From Callaeas wilsoni (taxonomy: Eukaryota; Chordata; Aves; Passeriformes; Callaeidae): a DNA stretch of 64,000 nucleotides. Below the pieces are notes generated by a model. It did not search any database and was not told where the DNA came from. It saw only the letters and a list, made by a program, of their open reading frames with translations. Shown here one piece after another: positions 1-10,803 of the stretch. How positions within the stretch are numbered: position 1 is the first letter of the stretch; each line of letters begins with the position of its first letter. A program made the position numbers and the translations under genes. The stretch is taken from contig VWPU01003220.1 in assembly GCA_013398955.1 (NCBI GenBank), positions 1-64,000 of the forward strand, in the 5' to 3' direction.

Positions 1-276
1 GATGCCGGTGCAGCGCTTGATCTGCTTCTGCAGGTACTTCCTATGGTTCACCTTCCGCCGGGACTTCACCGGCCGGTCCAGCGCCAGCTTGATGTTGCTG
101 GAAGCAGAGTCGATGAAGCTCAGCAGGTCCCGGGTGGCTTCTCTAAAGTCCCCCGCGTCGCCGCCGCCGCCCTCGTAGCCCTTCTCCAGGTCGGCATAGC
201 CCAGGAGCCCGCCGGCGGCGGGGAAGCAGAAGGAGAGGAGGTGGTGGGGGCTGAGCAGCGCGGCGGGCACGGCCAT
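1..276 (-). CDS. FAM181B: FAM181B, N-terminal 92 codons (partial, runs off the left edge)
   Basis: The minus strand reads an open frame from an ATG at 276-274 to base 1. The start has a strong Kozak context (G at -3, G at +4). The N-terminus begins [12 protein letters not shown], followed by a Gly-rich linker and then the block [20 protein letters not shown] and [16 protein letters not shown] (about residues 46-90). That block is the family signature of FAM181A/B as I remember it and is nearly identical to human FAM181B. The human protein is about 426 aa and encoded in one exon, so roughly three quarters of the gene lies outside the window. Molecular function is not established; family members are expressed in developing nervous system. 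The overlapping plus-strand frame (43-735) is a GC-rich shadow. Confidence 0.93.
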   Translation of the reverse strand, partial: MAVPAALLSPHHLLSFCFPAAGGLLGYADLEKGYEGGGGDAGDFREATRDLLSFIDSASSNIKLALDRPVKSRRKVNHRKYLQKQIKRCTGI

Positions 277-640
277 GGCCGGCGGCGAACGCCGCCGCCC
301 AGAGCTCCGACGGGCTCCGCTGGGATACGCCGGGCGGGCAGCAGCGGCGGCAGCGGCCGCGGGGAAAAGGCGGCGGGCGGGGAAGGAGGAGGAGGAGGGA
401 TCAGAGCGGGGCTGGCCCCGGCCCTCCCCGCCTCCCTGCCGGGAGCCCGGGGGCCGGGCTGGCTGCACCCACCCACCCACCGACCCGGGCGGGAGCATCG
501 GCAGCGGCGGGGCGGGAGGAGCATCACCGCCGGGACTTGGGCACGCACCCCTGGGACAGATAGGCAGCACCGCGGGACAGGTGTACACACGCATCCCGGG
601 ACAGGTGCACAGGCATCCCCTGACCAAACACACGCAGTCA
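277..640 (-). promoter_or_regulatory. FAM181B: CpG-rich promoter / 5' region of FAM181B
   Basis: Directly upstream of the FAM181B start, the sequence is very GC-rich and CpG-dense, with CGG/GCC runs at 283-440, and it falls to ordinary composition by about 650. No TATA box was seen at a useful distance on the minus strand. A CpG-island promoter is inferred; the transcription start cannot be placed. Confidence 0.6.
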
Positions 641-664
641 TCCCGGAGCAGGTGCACCGCATCC
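572..664. repeat. Short imperfect minisatellite (22-24 bp units)
   Basis: Units of the form CGGGACAGGTG(T/C)ACA...GCATCC occur at about 573-596 and 597-618, with a diverged third copy (GGAGCAGGTGCACCGCATCC) at about 645-664. It marks the outer edge of the FAM181B CpG island. Confidence 0.5.
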
Positions 665-963
665 TCCGAACTCCATCAGTCTTGTGCCCCCTCCTGCAGT
701 TGCTCAGCTGGCAGAAAACATGTTCCTCTGTCTAGGGTCAGGCCCGGCGCTTGCACGGCACTGGATATAAGTGCACGGGGACATGCTCTTGCTCTGACAG
801 CCGCCAGGATACACACACTTAAATTGATTTGTAAAGGATGCTTTTTTCCAAGCTCATTGCTATGCACGTTACATAGCATATTCTCTGTCTAGTCAAGTCC
901 TAAGAAAATCCAGAGCTGTGATCCAGTACAGATTTCAAATGACTGGGGTGCATGGAGTTAAAG

Positions 964-1060
964 TCACAGAATAATGTAATGGTTTGGATTGGAAGGGACT
1001 TTAAAGATTATCTAGTCCAACTCCCCTGCAGTGGGCAGGGACACCTTCCACTAGACCACC
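964..1060 (-). mobile_element. CR1 LINE 3'-end fragment
   Basis: The plus strand shows the reverse complement of a CR1 tail: TTTGGATTGGAAGGGACTTT, then ATCTAGTCCAACTCCCCTGC and GGGACACCTTCCACTAGACC. It is a truncated, non-coding insertion between FAM181B and PRCP. Confidence 0.85.
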
Positions 1061-3569
1061 TTACTTGTGGTGTTGCATGGATTTAGTGAAGCAGCAGTAT
1101 AAATCTTCCATATGGGAGGTAGAAAAGTTAGTGAAGTGGCTACTTAAAGTACTGGTAACAGCTCCTGAAGGAACTATCTTGTCTTTTTCATGGGGAAAAG
1201 GTATTTTAATTTGCCTTCAGAAAACTCTTACATTGATGCAGACCAACCCTCCACCCAGCTCCAGATTTATGTTCAGTGACTTTATATGTCCAAATTTGAA
1301 TGAAGATCCATAGCTGATTTGGAATTAAATAAAGTGGCTTTTCATGGTCTGCATCAATTCGTTAGAAATGCAGTGGTTTTGTATTGGAAGGAAAAAACAG
1401 AAAGCAAAACTGCAGAAGGAAAGTGAGACAGGCTCCTAGAACTGTAATTAGTGGTAAAATGGAAAAACCAGCCAAATTCACGTCACTGTGGTTTGAAACA
1501 CTTGTTGAATGCAAAGCAAGTATTGCAAAGAGAAAAGAGGAGAAAGCACATATTTCAGGAGAGGAAAAGAAGGCTCAATATCCTCTAAAAACAAGAATGC
1601 TGATTTTCTTGATCTCTCACCAGCATCTCAGCAGAGTCCCAGCAGCAGGCAGAACCTCACAGTCCCAGGCACAGCCTTGGCTCTGGTGCCGGCCCATCTG
1701 GACCAGGTCTCCTTTGCAAAACTTGCTCAGCTGGAGTCTCCCAGAGTCTCTTATGTGGGGACTTGCTCTGAGTGTAACTGTGTAATTGAAGCAAAAAACC
1801 CTGTTAGGCAGAGGGCTATGGGAAGTTTGTGTATCTCTCCATGTCAGAATGAGTATGTCTACATAGAAGGTGGATTTAAACTACTTAGCTCGAATACAAC
1901 TGACAGGGATTAGCCACCCGAGCTGTTACCCTCAGGCCCTGTCAAACCCTGTCAAGCTTTGCAGCTTGCTCCAAGCTCCCTTATTGATGGGAAAATGTAA
2001 AGAACAACATATATATCCCCTGTGTGCTCCACTAGATAGTTATGCATCCCCTGTGAGGCCAGTTCAAACTGCACGTGGGTCTAGAAAACGGGGGTCACTA
2101 TCCTTCATGGGATGTGCAGTCTGGGACTGTTTCTTATCTGAGCAACATGAAATTATTCAAATAGAGCAGCAACAAAGTTGTCTTCAAATTAGTATCTGCT
2201 TCAGCATCGTAGCAGCAATATTCCGTAGCTTGTCTAAAGGGTTTGTTAATGAGTCTGGGTGGTATTATATGCAGAGTGGCTAAATATCCGGTGGCTCAGA
2301 TAAAAAAGAGCTGAAAGCCCCAGCTTCTCTTCTGTAAGGCTGAATTCATTCAATTAAACAGCTTTGAGAGCTCAGCTACGGTTTAGCGGGAGACTTTATT
2401 ACCTCCTAAAACTTGGAGAGTATTAAAACAATTGTCAGGCATGCAAAGGAAAGTTTGCATTCGGTTGTGCTAAGCAGCCAAATTTACATATTCTCAACCA
2501 GATCTGGAGATTTAGAAAGCCTTCATAATTGCATTAAACATGCTTATTCTCCGTGTTCTCTCAGGCAGAGCTGATTACCCCAAGTTGGGCAATGCCTGGA
2601 GGGAAATTTGCTAAGCCACATGATGTCAACAACTTGTAAAGAAACTTTATTTTTTTTCAAGGAAATAGCAGTTTCGTTATTCCTGCAAAACATCTCTCTT
2701 TTCCAGCAGCTCTATGAGCCTGCTTGTCTTTGCCCGTGCTCTTTTAGGATGCTGATGCTCAGCCCACTCGTGGTGTCTCTCAGGCCCAGCTATCCACCTC
2801 AGCTCACTAGCAGGGTCTAATGTCCAGGAAATGCTGGGATTAGACCCACAAAATAGCCCCAGCCTCAGGAAAAATTTTGGACCAGGGATCCTTTTCCCTC
2901 CACTTTAGCCCCAACAGACTGAGATGAGTGAAGTGCCTGCAGAATTGCTTCCACCACCTCAAATCTTCATCCCACAGGAGAGCACTCACTGCTCACTAAG
3001 CAGCTCCATGGGTTCCATTGCTATTTTCTTGCCCACCTTTGTGTAGGAAATTTATGTGGTTTCGTTCATTTTCCTGGTTGTTACATGGAGCAGCATCTCA
3101 GCCACCTCTGGGGGTTAAACCAAGGCTTCTGAGAGCGATGCCCTTGGCATCAAGCTTGGCTTTTTTAGAGAACCATGGCACAGTCATCCTGAGAATCAAA
3201 GGGAGTAGGGGCATGCCGTGGTCACTAATGCTTTGCTCTGGCCGTAGATTGAGCTCATGCCCACACGATCAAGCCCTTCACAAGAAGAGCAATTTGCTAT
3301 CCTTGCAGACCAAGCTGGACAGAAAGGAGAGAGTGGTTTCCACAAGCAAGGAAGCCTTGCATAGTCAAGGGCTGCATTACAGTTCCAGCACTTCCGTGGA
3401 GCAGCTCCTCACTGGATCCAGTTGCAGAAGCTCTGTCTGCTCTCCTGATGCTCATGGGGCTGTCCATCTCAGAGTCCAACCCCAGGGTAAATCCTCTGCC
3501 ATGCACGGGCAGGATCCCACTGGGATTCAGCCTGAAGGAAACATCTCACATTGTGCTTCATCACTAAAA
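1061..3569. other. Intergenic DNA without a recognisable gene
   Basis: The open frames here (for example 1384-1785, 1870-2283 and 3018-3593) show no family signature, overlap one another in different frames, and the last one runs into a CR1 element. No RNA gene was recognised. The only stretch that stands out is 2290-2600, listed separately. Confidence 0.6.
2290..2600. promoter_or_regulatory. Candidate conserved non-coding element
   Basis: An AT-rich, repeat-free block with several homeodomain-like cores: CAATTAAACAGC near 2350, AAAACAATTGTC near 2425 and ATAATTGCATTAAAC near 2525. There is no coding potential and no simple repeat. It resembles vertebrate developmental enhancers in texture only; conservation was not tested. 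Confidence 0.25.
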
Positions 3570-3800
3570 GGAAGTAGATTCAGGCTGATATAAGGAAGAA
3601 ATGTTTTATGATGAGAGTGGTGAAACACTGGCACAAGTTGCCCAGAGAGGTGGTTGTTTCCCCATCCCTGGAAGTGTTCAAGGCCAGGTGGGATCCGGCT
3701 TTGAGCAAGCTGGTCTAGATGTCCCTCCTCACTGCAGGGTTGGAACCAGATGATCTTTACAGTGCCTTCCAACCCAAACTGTTCCATGATTTTGTGATCA
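3570..3800 (+). mobile_element. CR1 LINE 3'-end fragment
   Basis: Reads as a sense-strand CR1 tail: GTTGCCCAGAGAGGTGG, CCCTGGAAGTGTTCAAGGCC, then CTTCCAACCCAAACTGTTCC and a TGATTTTGTGATCA-type end. About 230 bp, 5' truncated, moderately diverged. Confidence 0.9.
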
Positions 3801-6034
3801 CTAGCAAAATCTTCTGCTAGGGAAGGCAAACCAAATCCAGCACTGAGCCCAGCCCTCCCAATTCACAACACCAATTTTCCTTTCATCGTGGCATCAGGAA
3901 AGCAGCATGAAAGTAAGAAAATCTCTGTGACAGAGGAGGGAGGGCTTTTTTTTTCCTTGCTGGTTGTATGGCCCATATGGTTATCGAGTTATGGGAAAAT
4001 CTGGCTGCCCAAACAGGTGTCACCGCTCCCAACCTACAGACTCATTTCCTGATCGCGTCTTAATCGGCGAGTTGGTTGTGAAAGTTGATTTCTTGCACAT
4101 TCTTATATCAGTGGGAATTTCTGCCCTTCCCTGACAAGTATTATAGGCAGCCTTTGACATACAGCCCTACAGGACCTAAATAGGCTGCTATTCTTTCCCT
4201 ACACTGAAAGGGAGCTTTGTGCCAGGGATTCATTAAACTGCACTGCACAGCCCTTCATAAATGGGCTCAATAATGAACAGTCGATTTAACTGGAAAAGCT
4301 GCTGGAGCTGTTAAATTAAAGGGAAATAAAGTGCACTTCAGGCTCAGTCTGCCAGAAGAAAATGTTGACCTAAAAAAAAAAAATCTTTATTTTACTCAAT
4401 CTCTTGCAAACAGGCTAAAATCTTCAGGAAGTTTATACTCACAACAGTGGGAACAATTTTAAAACATACTGATTTGCTTTCCTACTAATAAAGAAAGAAG
4501 AATTGCAATAAAATAATAAAATCAGGAGAGATGAAAGGCATACTCCACTTAATTCAAATTTAGTCCTCTTAACGTAAATTTAATATTTGTATGTAGATCC
4601 CTCATCCCATCAACTTCATATAGGCAAAGTTTCCACTGGAGCTGAGTTCATAGACTCATTAGGGAGATACTTTATTTCCACTCTGCCAGAATTTTCTGAA
4701 GTTCTTGGGCGCCATGCAGTCCAGTCCTTCAGTGTCCAGTTCTGTTATCATGTTGCTCACAATGCAATGGTTGTTTTGGCCATGTGAGGTGTGCAGGACT
4801 CAGCTGAAAAATAGGCAAACATGGGGGACTACATTTAATCTTCTGAATGAATACAGAAGTCCATCATTAAGCTGAGCCTGGCCCAACTCTTGGTTTTAGA
4901 AGAGTGGAATTCCTTATTTCAATGAGGTTACTCCAGTGTAAACCTGGAGCAGTGAATCAGCTCTTCCATCACAGCCATCTCACTCTCCTTCATCTGGACA
5001 GTTTTAAATACTGTTCCTCAGCTGTGTTCTGTACTTTATATATGAAATATTGTGAAGAGAATCTATCTGTGCGAAGGTAGACTGGAAGCTTAAGGACAAG
5101 AAGATCAGAAGAAGTATGCAATGGGAAAGGGACCATGTCCAAATATAATTCGTTGGGCAGCTCATCTGAAATAAAACCTCAGCACCAGCTTAAAAAACTT
5201 AGTGTTGCTTTTGCAATTCACATTGTAGCTATTTTTTCCTTACATAAACTTCCTGATTGGAGAAACCTTCATCTTCTTCATATTATTGGGATTTTTGTTC
5301 AAATCTTGTATATAATATATAAGGTGATGGCAGCAGTCTTTCAGCTCTTCCCTGAAGCTACCTTCAGTGGGTTTAATATTTTTTCATACTCTGAAAACAT
5401 GGAGCATTCAGGAAGAATGCTGAAATTAGGTGAAATATGTCAGTCTTCCACCTAAATTGTCCATAATTATTTAAAGTTTGATTATCAATTACCTGGACTA
5501 GATCAAAATCCCACAAGAGCTGCAAAATCATGAACTTGTCTGTCAAAAAAATAGTGCATTTAATAAGTTGATAAACCACCTCTTGTGCTGGTGACTCATC
5601 AGTGCAAGAGCTGAGCAAAAACACCACTTACATGCATCTTTGGGAAACAGTTTTGGGCAGTTGAAATTGTAATTTTATTTCATTAAGTCCTGCTCATAAT
5701 CTGGCACTTGGCTACTGGTAGAAATATACAATGAGGAAACATTTACAAATACATAAAAATAATAAGAAAAGAAACCACTTTTCATACTATTGAGAAATTT
5801 TTTTCTTTTTTTATTTCCTTAGTTCTTATGTATTCCTTGAAATTTTCAGGGTTTTATCTTCACTCAGAGACATTTCTGAAAGTAAATGTGTGGGGGGTTG
5901 GGATTGAACTCCTTCCTTTATTTCTCTAGTAGTGCAGGTTGCTGCATGGAAGAAATGTGAAATGCTATCAAACAGCAAGTAATGTCAAGCACTGTCTTGT
6001 TTACTGCAAACTGTCTTCCCGCTAATGTTTTATT
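3801..6034. other. Intergenic DNA without a recognisable gene
   Basis: Short frames (4587-4787, 5135-5455) have no recognisable domain. AT content rises from about 4370 to 5900. The stretch 4010-4360 is listed separately as a possible regulatory element. Confidence 0.55.
4010..4360. promoter_or_regulatory. Candidate conserved non-coding element
   Basis: Repeat-free block that keeps several CpGs (GATCGCGTCTTAATCGGCGA near 4053) in otherwise CpG-poor DNA. It is followed by AT-rich motifs such as TAATGAACAGTCGATTTAAC and CTGTTAAATTAAAGG. Kept CpGs outside an island can indicate constraint, but conservation was not tested. Confidence 0.25.
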
Positions 6035-6079
6035 GCTTGGCAGGAACCAGGTTGTTTGATCTCCTGGTTCCTGACAGGC
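6035..6079. repeat. Inverted repeat / hairpin
   Basis: CAGGAACCAGG at 6041-6051 is an exact reverse complement of CCTGGTTCCTG at 6063-6073, around an 11-nt loop. With one mismatch (40/74) and one G-T pair the stem extends outward to 6035/6079, giving about 16 paired positions. It could be a structured RNA element or chance. Confidence 0.7.
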
Positions 6080-6139
6080 TTTGAGGAGGTGCTACATGGC
6101 TTTGAGAAGGGGCTGCGTGGCTTTGGGGAGGACAAGAGC
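6077..6139. repeat. Three-copy 21-bp tandem repeat
   Basis: Three consecutive 21-bp units start with GGCTTTG at 6077, 6098 and 6119 (GGCTTTGAGGAGGTGCTACA, GGCTTTGAGAAGGGGCTGCG, GGCTTTGGGGAGGACAAGAG, each plus one base). The third is the most diverged. The array begins inside the right arm of the hairpin at 6035-6079. No protein frame is supported. Confidence 0.7.
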
Positions 6140-6713
6140 TCCTCAAACCTTACCTGATGCAAAGAGTGAGGATTAAAAATGCTGCAAAACAGCCTTCATG
6201 TATCTCAAAACGGCCACTGATACCAAAGGTGTTCGGTGTTCCTCGGAGGTCTGGCCATGCACCATCCACAACGCAGGGGAGAGCACAGGAGGGCCAGGTG
6301 CTGTCTGGGGTGTGATCATGGTCATACACAGTTTGGCAACTGTTTCAGAAAGAAGCCTTCTCTTTCACTATTTGTGCTCTGAAATAAGGACCTGGTCCCA
6401 TTCCCAGTGAAGCCATTTCCATTTAATTTCATTAAGTGATGAATAACTCCGGTCGATGGATCTAATTTTCAGAACTGCTAGACATCAGCAGTTCCCGTGA
6501 TTCTGGTAAGCCAATCCCTGTCTCTGCCCTCTGTTTGTGAATAATCAATTTTCTTGAGCCAGGAAACCCCGTGCCAAAATCCTAATATGATTAGTGGCAT
6601 CTTTCCTCCATGCAGCAATAAGCTGAACTCTGCTTTGCCTTCTAGCTCTCCCATGGCCTGGGATAAGCATTCTCTCCCACTCTGGGCAGCTCTCAAATGA
6701 TGCTTCAGCCGTG

Positions 6714-6757
6714 CTGACTTGGAGGTGACTCCTCTCTGACTTGGAGGTGATTTTCAG
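6714..6757. repeat. Two-copy 22-bp tandem duplication
   Basis: CTGACTTGGAGGTGA occurs at 6714 and again at 6736, each followed by a 7-nt tail that differs, giving two direct 22-bp units. Small local duplication. Confidence 0.65.
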
Positions 6758-6844
6758 GTACCTCTGACCATGGCAGTGTTATCATAACTTTTCTTACTCC
6801 TTTATGTCTCTCAAACAAACCTGGTGCAGCTCAGCTGATGGATC

Positions 6845-7213
6845 AGCCTGGAGAGGAGAAGGCTCTGGGGAAACCTTAAAGCATCTGCCATTACCTAAAG
6901 AGGCTACAAGAGAGCTGGAGAGGGACTTTTCACAAGTGCATGGAGTGACAGGACAAGATGGAATGGCTTTAAACTGGAAGAGAGTAGGTTTAGGTTAGAT
7001 ATAAGAAAGGAATTCTTTGCTGTGAGCGTGGTGAGGCTCTGGGATAGATTGCCCAGAGAGGCTGTGGATATCCCAACCCTGTAAGTGTTCAAAGCCAGGC
7101 TGTATGAGGCTCTGAGCAGTCTGGTCTAGTGGAAAGTGTCCCTGCCCATGGTAGGGGTTTGGAATTAGACCTTTAAGGTCCCTTCCAACCCAAACCATTC
7201 TGTGATTCTGTGT
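6845..7213 (+). mobile_element. CR1 LINE 3' portion
   Basis: Sense-strand CR1: CCTGGAGAGGAGAAGGCTCT, then GGGACTTTTCACAAGTGCAT, TAGATATAAGAAAGGAATTC, TTGCCCAGAGAGGCTGTGGA, and the end CCTTCCAACCCAAACCATTC followed by TGTGATTCTGTG. About 370 bp, better preserved than the copy at 3570-3800. It accounts for the open frames at 6804-6998 and 6904-7243. Confidence 0.92.
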
Positions 7214-8578
7214 GACCCCGTGGCAGACAACATCACAGCACAATCCTCACAGATATTTACCTACAGGGAATTTTTTTCTTGTGTGTTACAATTGTTATGA
7301 GATACTTACAGCACAAGTTCATCTGTAAAAATACTGTTCAGCAACATTTACCAGTATTTAAATAAAAATAAATAATTAATTAAAATAAATGAAAACTGGT
7401 TAAATCCTGTTTCTTTACAAGATTCTTTTTGTCATAAAAAGAAAGACAACTGTGGAAATTTTAATTGATTTCTTTTTAATTTAGAAAGCTATCAAAACTG
7501 TGTCTAATTTCACCCATCAAAAATTGCCTATTAGGAAATTTCAAATCATCTTTCATAAGCTTAACTCAACAGATAAATATGAGTTTCTATTCCCAGCCTT
7601 GCCACCCATCCACTGCAGCACTGGGCTGCTCTGAGGGCCCTTCCGAGATCTGGAGCCAGACCAGAAATACGTTTTTGCCAGGGTGACATGAAGATCCATG
7701 TGAAAAATTATCAGGTGTAGGACAGCTGATGTTCCTTGTCTGAGCTGCTGTAGGGAAATCACCATCCCAAATGAATTTCGTGGTCTTCGGATACCAGGGC
7801 CAATTTTATTAACTCTCTACTTTTTTTTCACTGTTTATTTTCTCCCTTGCTGAGGTATGTCTGCAGGGAGTTTAATCTCATCAGGAGCAGGAATTGGTCC
7901 CAAGACTCCCTTCTTACAGCAAAAATAATCTTCTCAGTAGTGCGGCACAGCCTGGAGGCTGAGATGGCCACTGGTCTGCAGGACCTGGGCATGGGAGGAG
8001 ACCCTGCTCCTGCATGAAGAACTTCCTTGGCCCACCCTTGGCCATGATACGTTCCCCCATGGGAAGCCCCAGACCCTAAATCACCACAACACCAGTGTCA
8101 GTCACCCAGGCCAAGCTCTTTTTGGGCATATCTTGCGGAACGAAAGACTTTGTTCACAGCAAGAGGGGTGGAGAACCAGTTTGTGGGGCACAGCTGCCTT
8201 TTAAATGGTACCTGTCATAGGTTTTATCAACAGTTTAGATTCTAATATTTTATTTGCCTATAAATTGTCTAGATAAACATATAATAAAGACATATATACC
8301 CAGAGTGGGAGTATACTGTGCTTAGGAGCTTTGCATACAGCCAATACTGTATATAGACTAAAACATAGACTAAAAATACTGTTAAGAAAAGACTTCTTTT
8401 TTAAAGCTATAGCTGACATAAATATTGGATTCTTGGTTACCAGAAATGTTTTCTTAACCAGATGTTTTCAGTCTTTTCTTAACAGAGCCGCTCACAGATT
8501 GTTCCCTGAATTATTTCATGTTTAGAAATGGTGTCTGGTTGAAAGAGAGAGACGGAGGGAGAGAGTTGCACAAACTGC

Positions 8579-8593
8579 CATTATCATGCAAAT
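8579..8593 (+). promoter_or_regulatory. SOX/POU composite-like site
   Basis: CATTATCATGCAAAT joins a SOX-type half (CATTATC; consensus CATTGTC/T) directly to a perfect octamer half ATGCAAAT, with the spacing of the SOX2-OCT/POU composite motif. The SOX half carries one substitution. The surrounding 8540-8720 is repeat-free and includes AATTATCTGCAGG, so it may be an enhancer. Activity is inferred only. Confidence 0.35.
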
Positions 8594-8880
8594 AGCTCCA
8601 GAGGAAAAAGGACAGTGAAAATGATAGCACTGATCTAATTATCTGCAGGCCAATATAGCTAAGTCACTGAAAGAGGCCCACAGAAAAGGCTGCCACAGAA
8701 ACACAAAAAACAGCCAGAAAACAATAAGGAACTTAGCAACAGTATAAAAACGGACTTCTTTCTGTGCACAAAGACTAGTTTTATGAGCATTTTTCTTGCT
8801 TTCAGTTTGCAGAAAAGGTTAGAGCACATTTTAAATTCTATGCCAGGATATTCCTCCCCCCCCAGCTCCTAAAGATCCTT

Positions 8881-8975
8881 TGGCACGCCGTCATATCGCG
8901 GCGCGCCCGGTGGTGGGAACGTGCTGCTCCTGCTTAGCGTGTCCGGACCGCCAGGCGTGTTGGGGGCTGCGGGGT
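8881..8975. other. Isolated CpG-dense patch
   Basis: About 13 CpG dinucleotides lie within about 95 bp (core TCATATCGCGGCGCGCCCGG) while the flanks are CpG-poor. It is too small for a classical CpG island and is tied to no gene. It could be an orphan CpG island, an enhancer core or part of a young insertion. Confidence 0.45.
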
Positions 8976-10803
8976 TCATGTGAGGTGGGGTCTGGCAGCA
9001 CCATTCTCCATGGCTTGGGCCTCCATCACCAGATCCAAGCTTTGCCCTTTTCATGTGTTAATGCTCTCGTCTTCCTTCCTGTGCTCTCAGGGGTTCCCAG
9101 CTGGAGGATGGAGGATTTGCCTGCTGCCCACCCTCCCTCGGGTGACCTGTGCAAGGGTCTCGGTGTTCCCTCCGTGTGGAGCCACAAGAGGAGCCCGGCT
9201 GTGCCAGCCTGAATGGGCATGGCCATCGCCACAGCAGTGATCCAGCTCAGCAAAGACCTCGATAAGGACCACAAGACCCTGCCCACCAGATTGCCAAATA
9301 CAGACATTGACAACCAAACAAGAAATACCCAAAAGCCATTGATTGTGGTTGTCAAAGAGGACCCTACATGATCTCACCCCTAATCTCTTATTCGTGGGGA
9401 GAAACAGGCAGCTCCAGAGTAACTTCCCTGCTGCTGACCTTGAGAAGGGCCCCATTATCAACCTAATCAAACTAATCTCAACCAGATCTGAAGAACTCAG
9501 GGCACCTTGCCAACTTGTCCCAACGTCCATTGGTGCTACAAGTGTCAAACCAGTGCAGGAGTTGCCCAAAATGTCCTGAAAATGTTTTTTAGAAACTCAG
9601 AGGTCACCAGGCTCCTTTTTGAGGGAGGGAAACTCCCATCCAGTAACTGCTATTATACATTGCAGGTTTAAACTGGCCTGGGACCAAAGTTGGAAAGGGA
9701 AAAAGCACAGAGCATCTCTCTCTCCAAAATCTCCAAGTTATCTAATCCCTCCTACTCCCATTTTCAGGCTTAGCTAGTTTACTAATATATTGAAATATCC
9801 ATAATTAGCCTCATGCGAAGAATGTACAGACACTGCAACAGATAGTTGCCAGATGTGGTAAGCTTTGTTCATATGACTGGATGCTCAAGAAAATGAAAGT
9901 GAGGAAAGGCATTATCTTCCAAACAACTTTTAATTATTTCTTGTGGGCCTATGAAAGGGACTTTTAAGAAGTATCTGAATGGGAATATGGAGAAGTCATT
10001 CAGCTTGGATGGGGAGACTTATCAATATCAACAAAATTCAGTCTTCTGGTGGCATCACAAGGAGGAAGAATAGAATCCACTGGAAAACCCTGAGGGATGA
10101 GAAGATTCAGACTGCATCCTCAGACACAGACAGGGTGGGCACTTTTGCCAACAACTCAAGCCAGTTCTGAGCCTGACACCGTCACAAACATCCAGACATG
10201 AAGATGTGGAAATACAAACACTGTGCACTCAATTCTGCCCTGAGGAAGTTATTTAGATCTGTTTGGAGTATATCTGGTGAATTTTTTTGTGCAGGATACC
10301 ATTTTGAGCCATCTGTGCAGTCTGGCGCCTTCATGTCTGATCTTCAGGTGAGGACCACTAGGTGTGAACCACTACAGAGTCAACACACAGCCTAGATGCA
10401 CTATTTAAAGGTGGTTTTCCTTAGAAGCATGATTTTGGTTCATGGGATGGTATGGGCTTCATGAAGGAAAAATCAGAAGGAGAAAGAGGGCAGAAGTAGT
10501 CGAAAAAACTGTTAACAGAATTTTGGAAGGGGTGGGCAGATTTGCTTGAAGAATTTGGTTCTTGAGAAAGACAAGTTAACTATCAGGTGCTTAAAAAATC
10601 ATTGTGGGTAAAATGTTCCCATATCTATATAGCAAGGGCTCCTTGCAATCCTGCCCAGTCTATGTGCCAGAGGACAAACTGGGGGTTTATAATGCACATG
10701 ACATGAGTGGAGATCTATGGAAACGGGTGAGTTTCAAAGGAAATTGGTCAGGGCAGCAGAATCTTGTTAGATTAGAAATCTGCTAATGAGCCACAGGAAG
10801 ACC

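Larger units (their letters stand above)
7214..10803. other. Intergenic DNA without a recognisable gene
   Basis: Overlapping open frames on both strands between 8869 and 9579 (longest 160 aa, minus) come from a locally GC-rich patch and have no recognisable domain, splice structure or repeat identity. 7260-7560 is AT-rich. Two smaller features here are listed separately (8579-8593 and 8881-8975). Confidence 0.55.

Noticed and set aside
43..735. 230-codon plus-strand frame (and frames at 275-892 and 120-662 minus) at the left end
   Set aside because: They are overlapping frames through the FAM181B CpG island; the true product is the minus-strand frame 276-1 with the FAM181 signature.
3018..3593. 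191-codon plus-strand frame
   Set aside because: No recognisable domain, no splice or promoter context, and its end lies inside a CR1 element.
8869..9579. Cluster of open frames on both strands, up to 160 codons
   Set aside because: Mutually overlapping frames in GC-rich DNA without similarity to any family I recognise.
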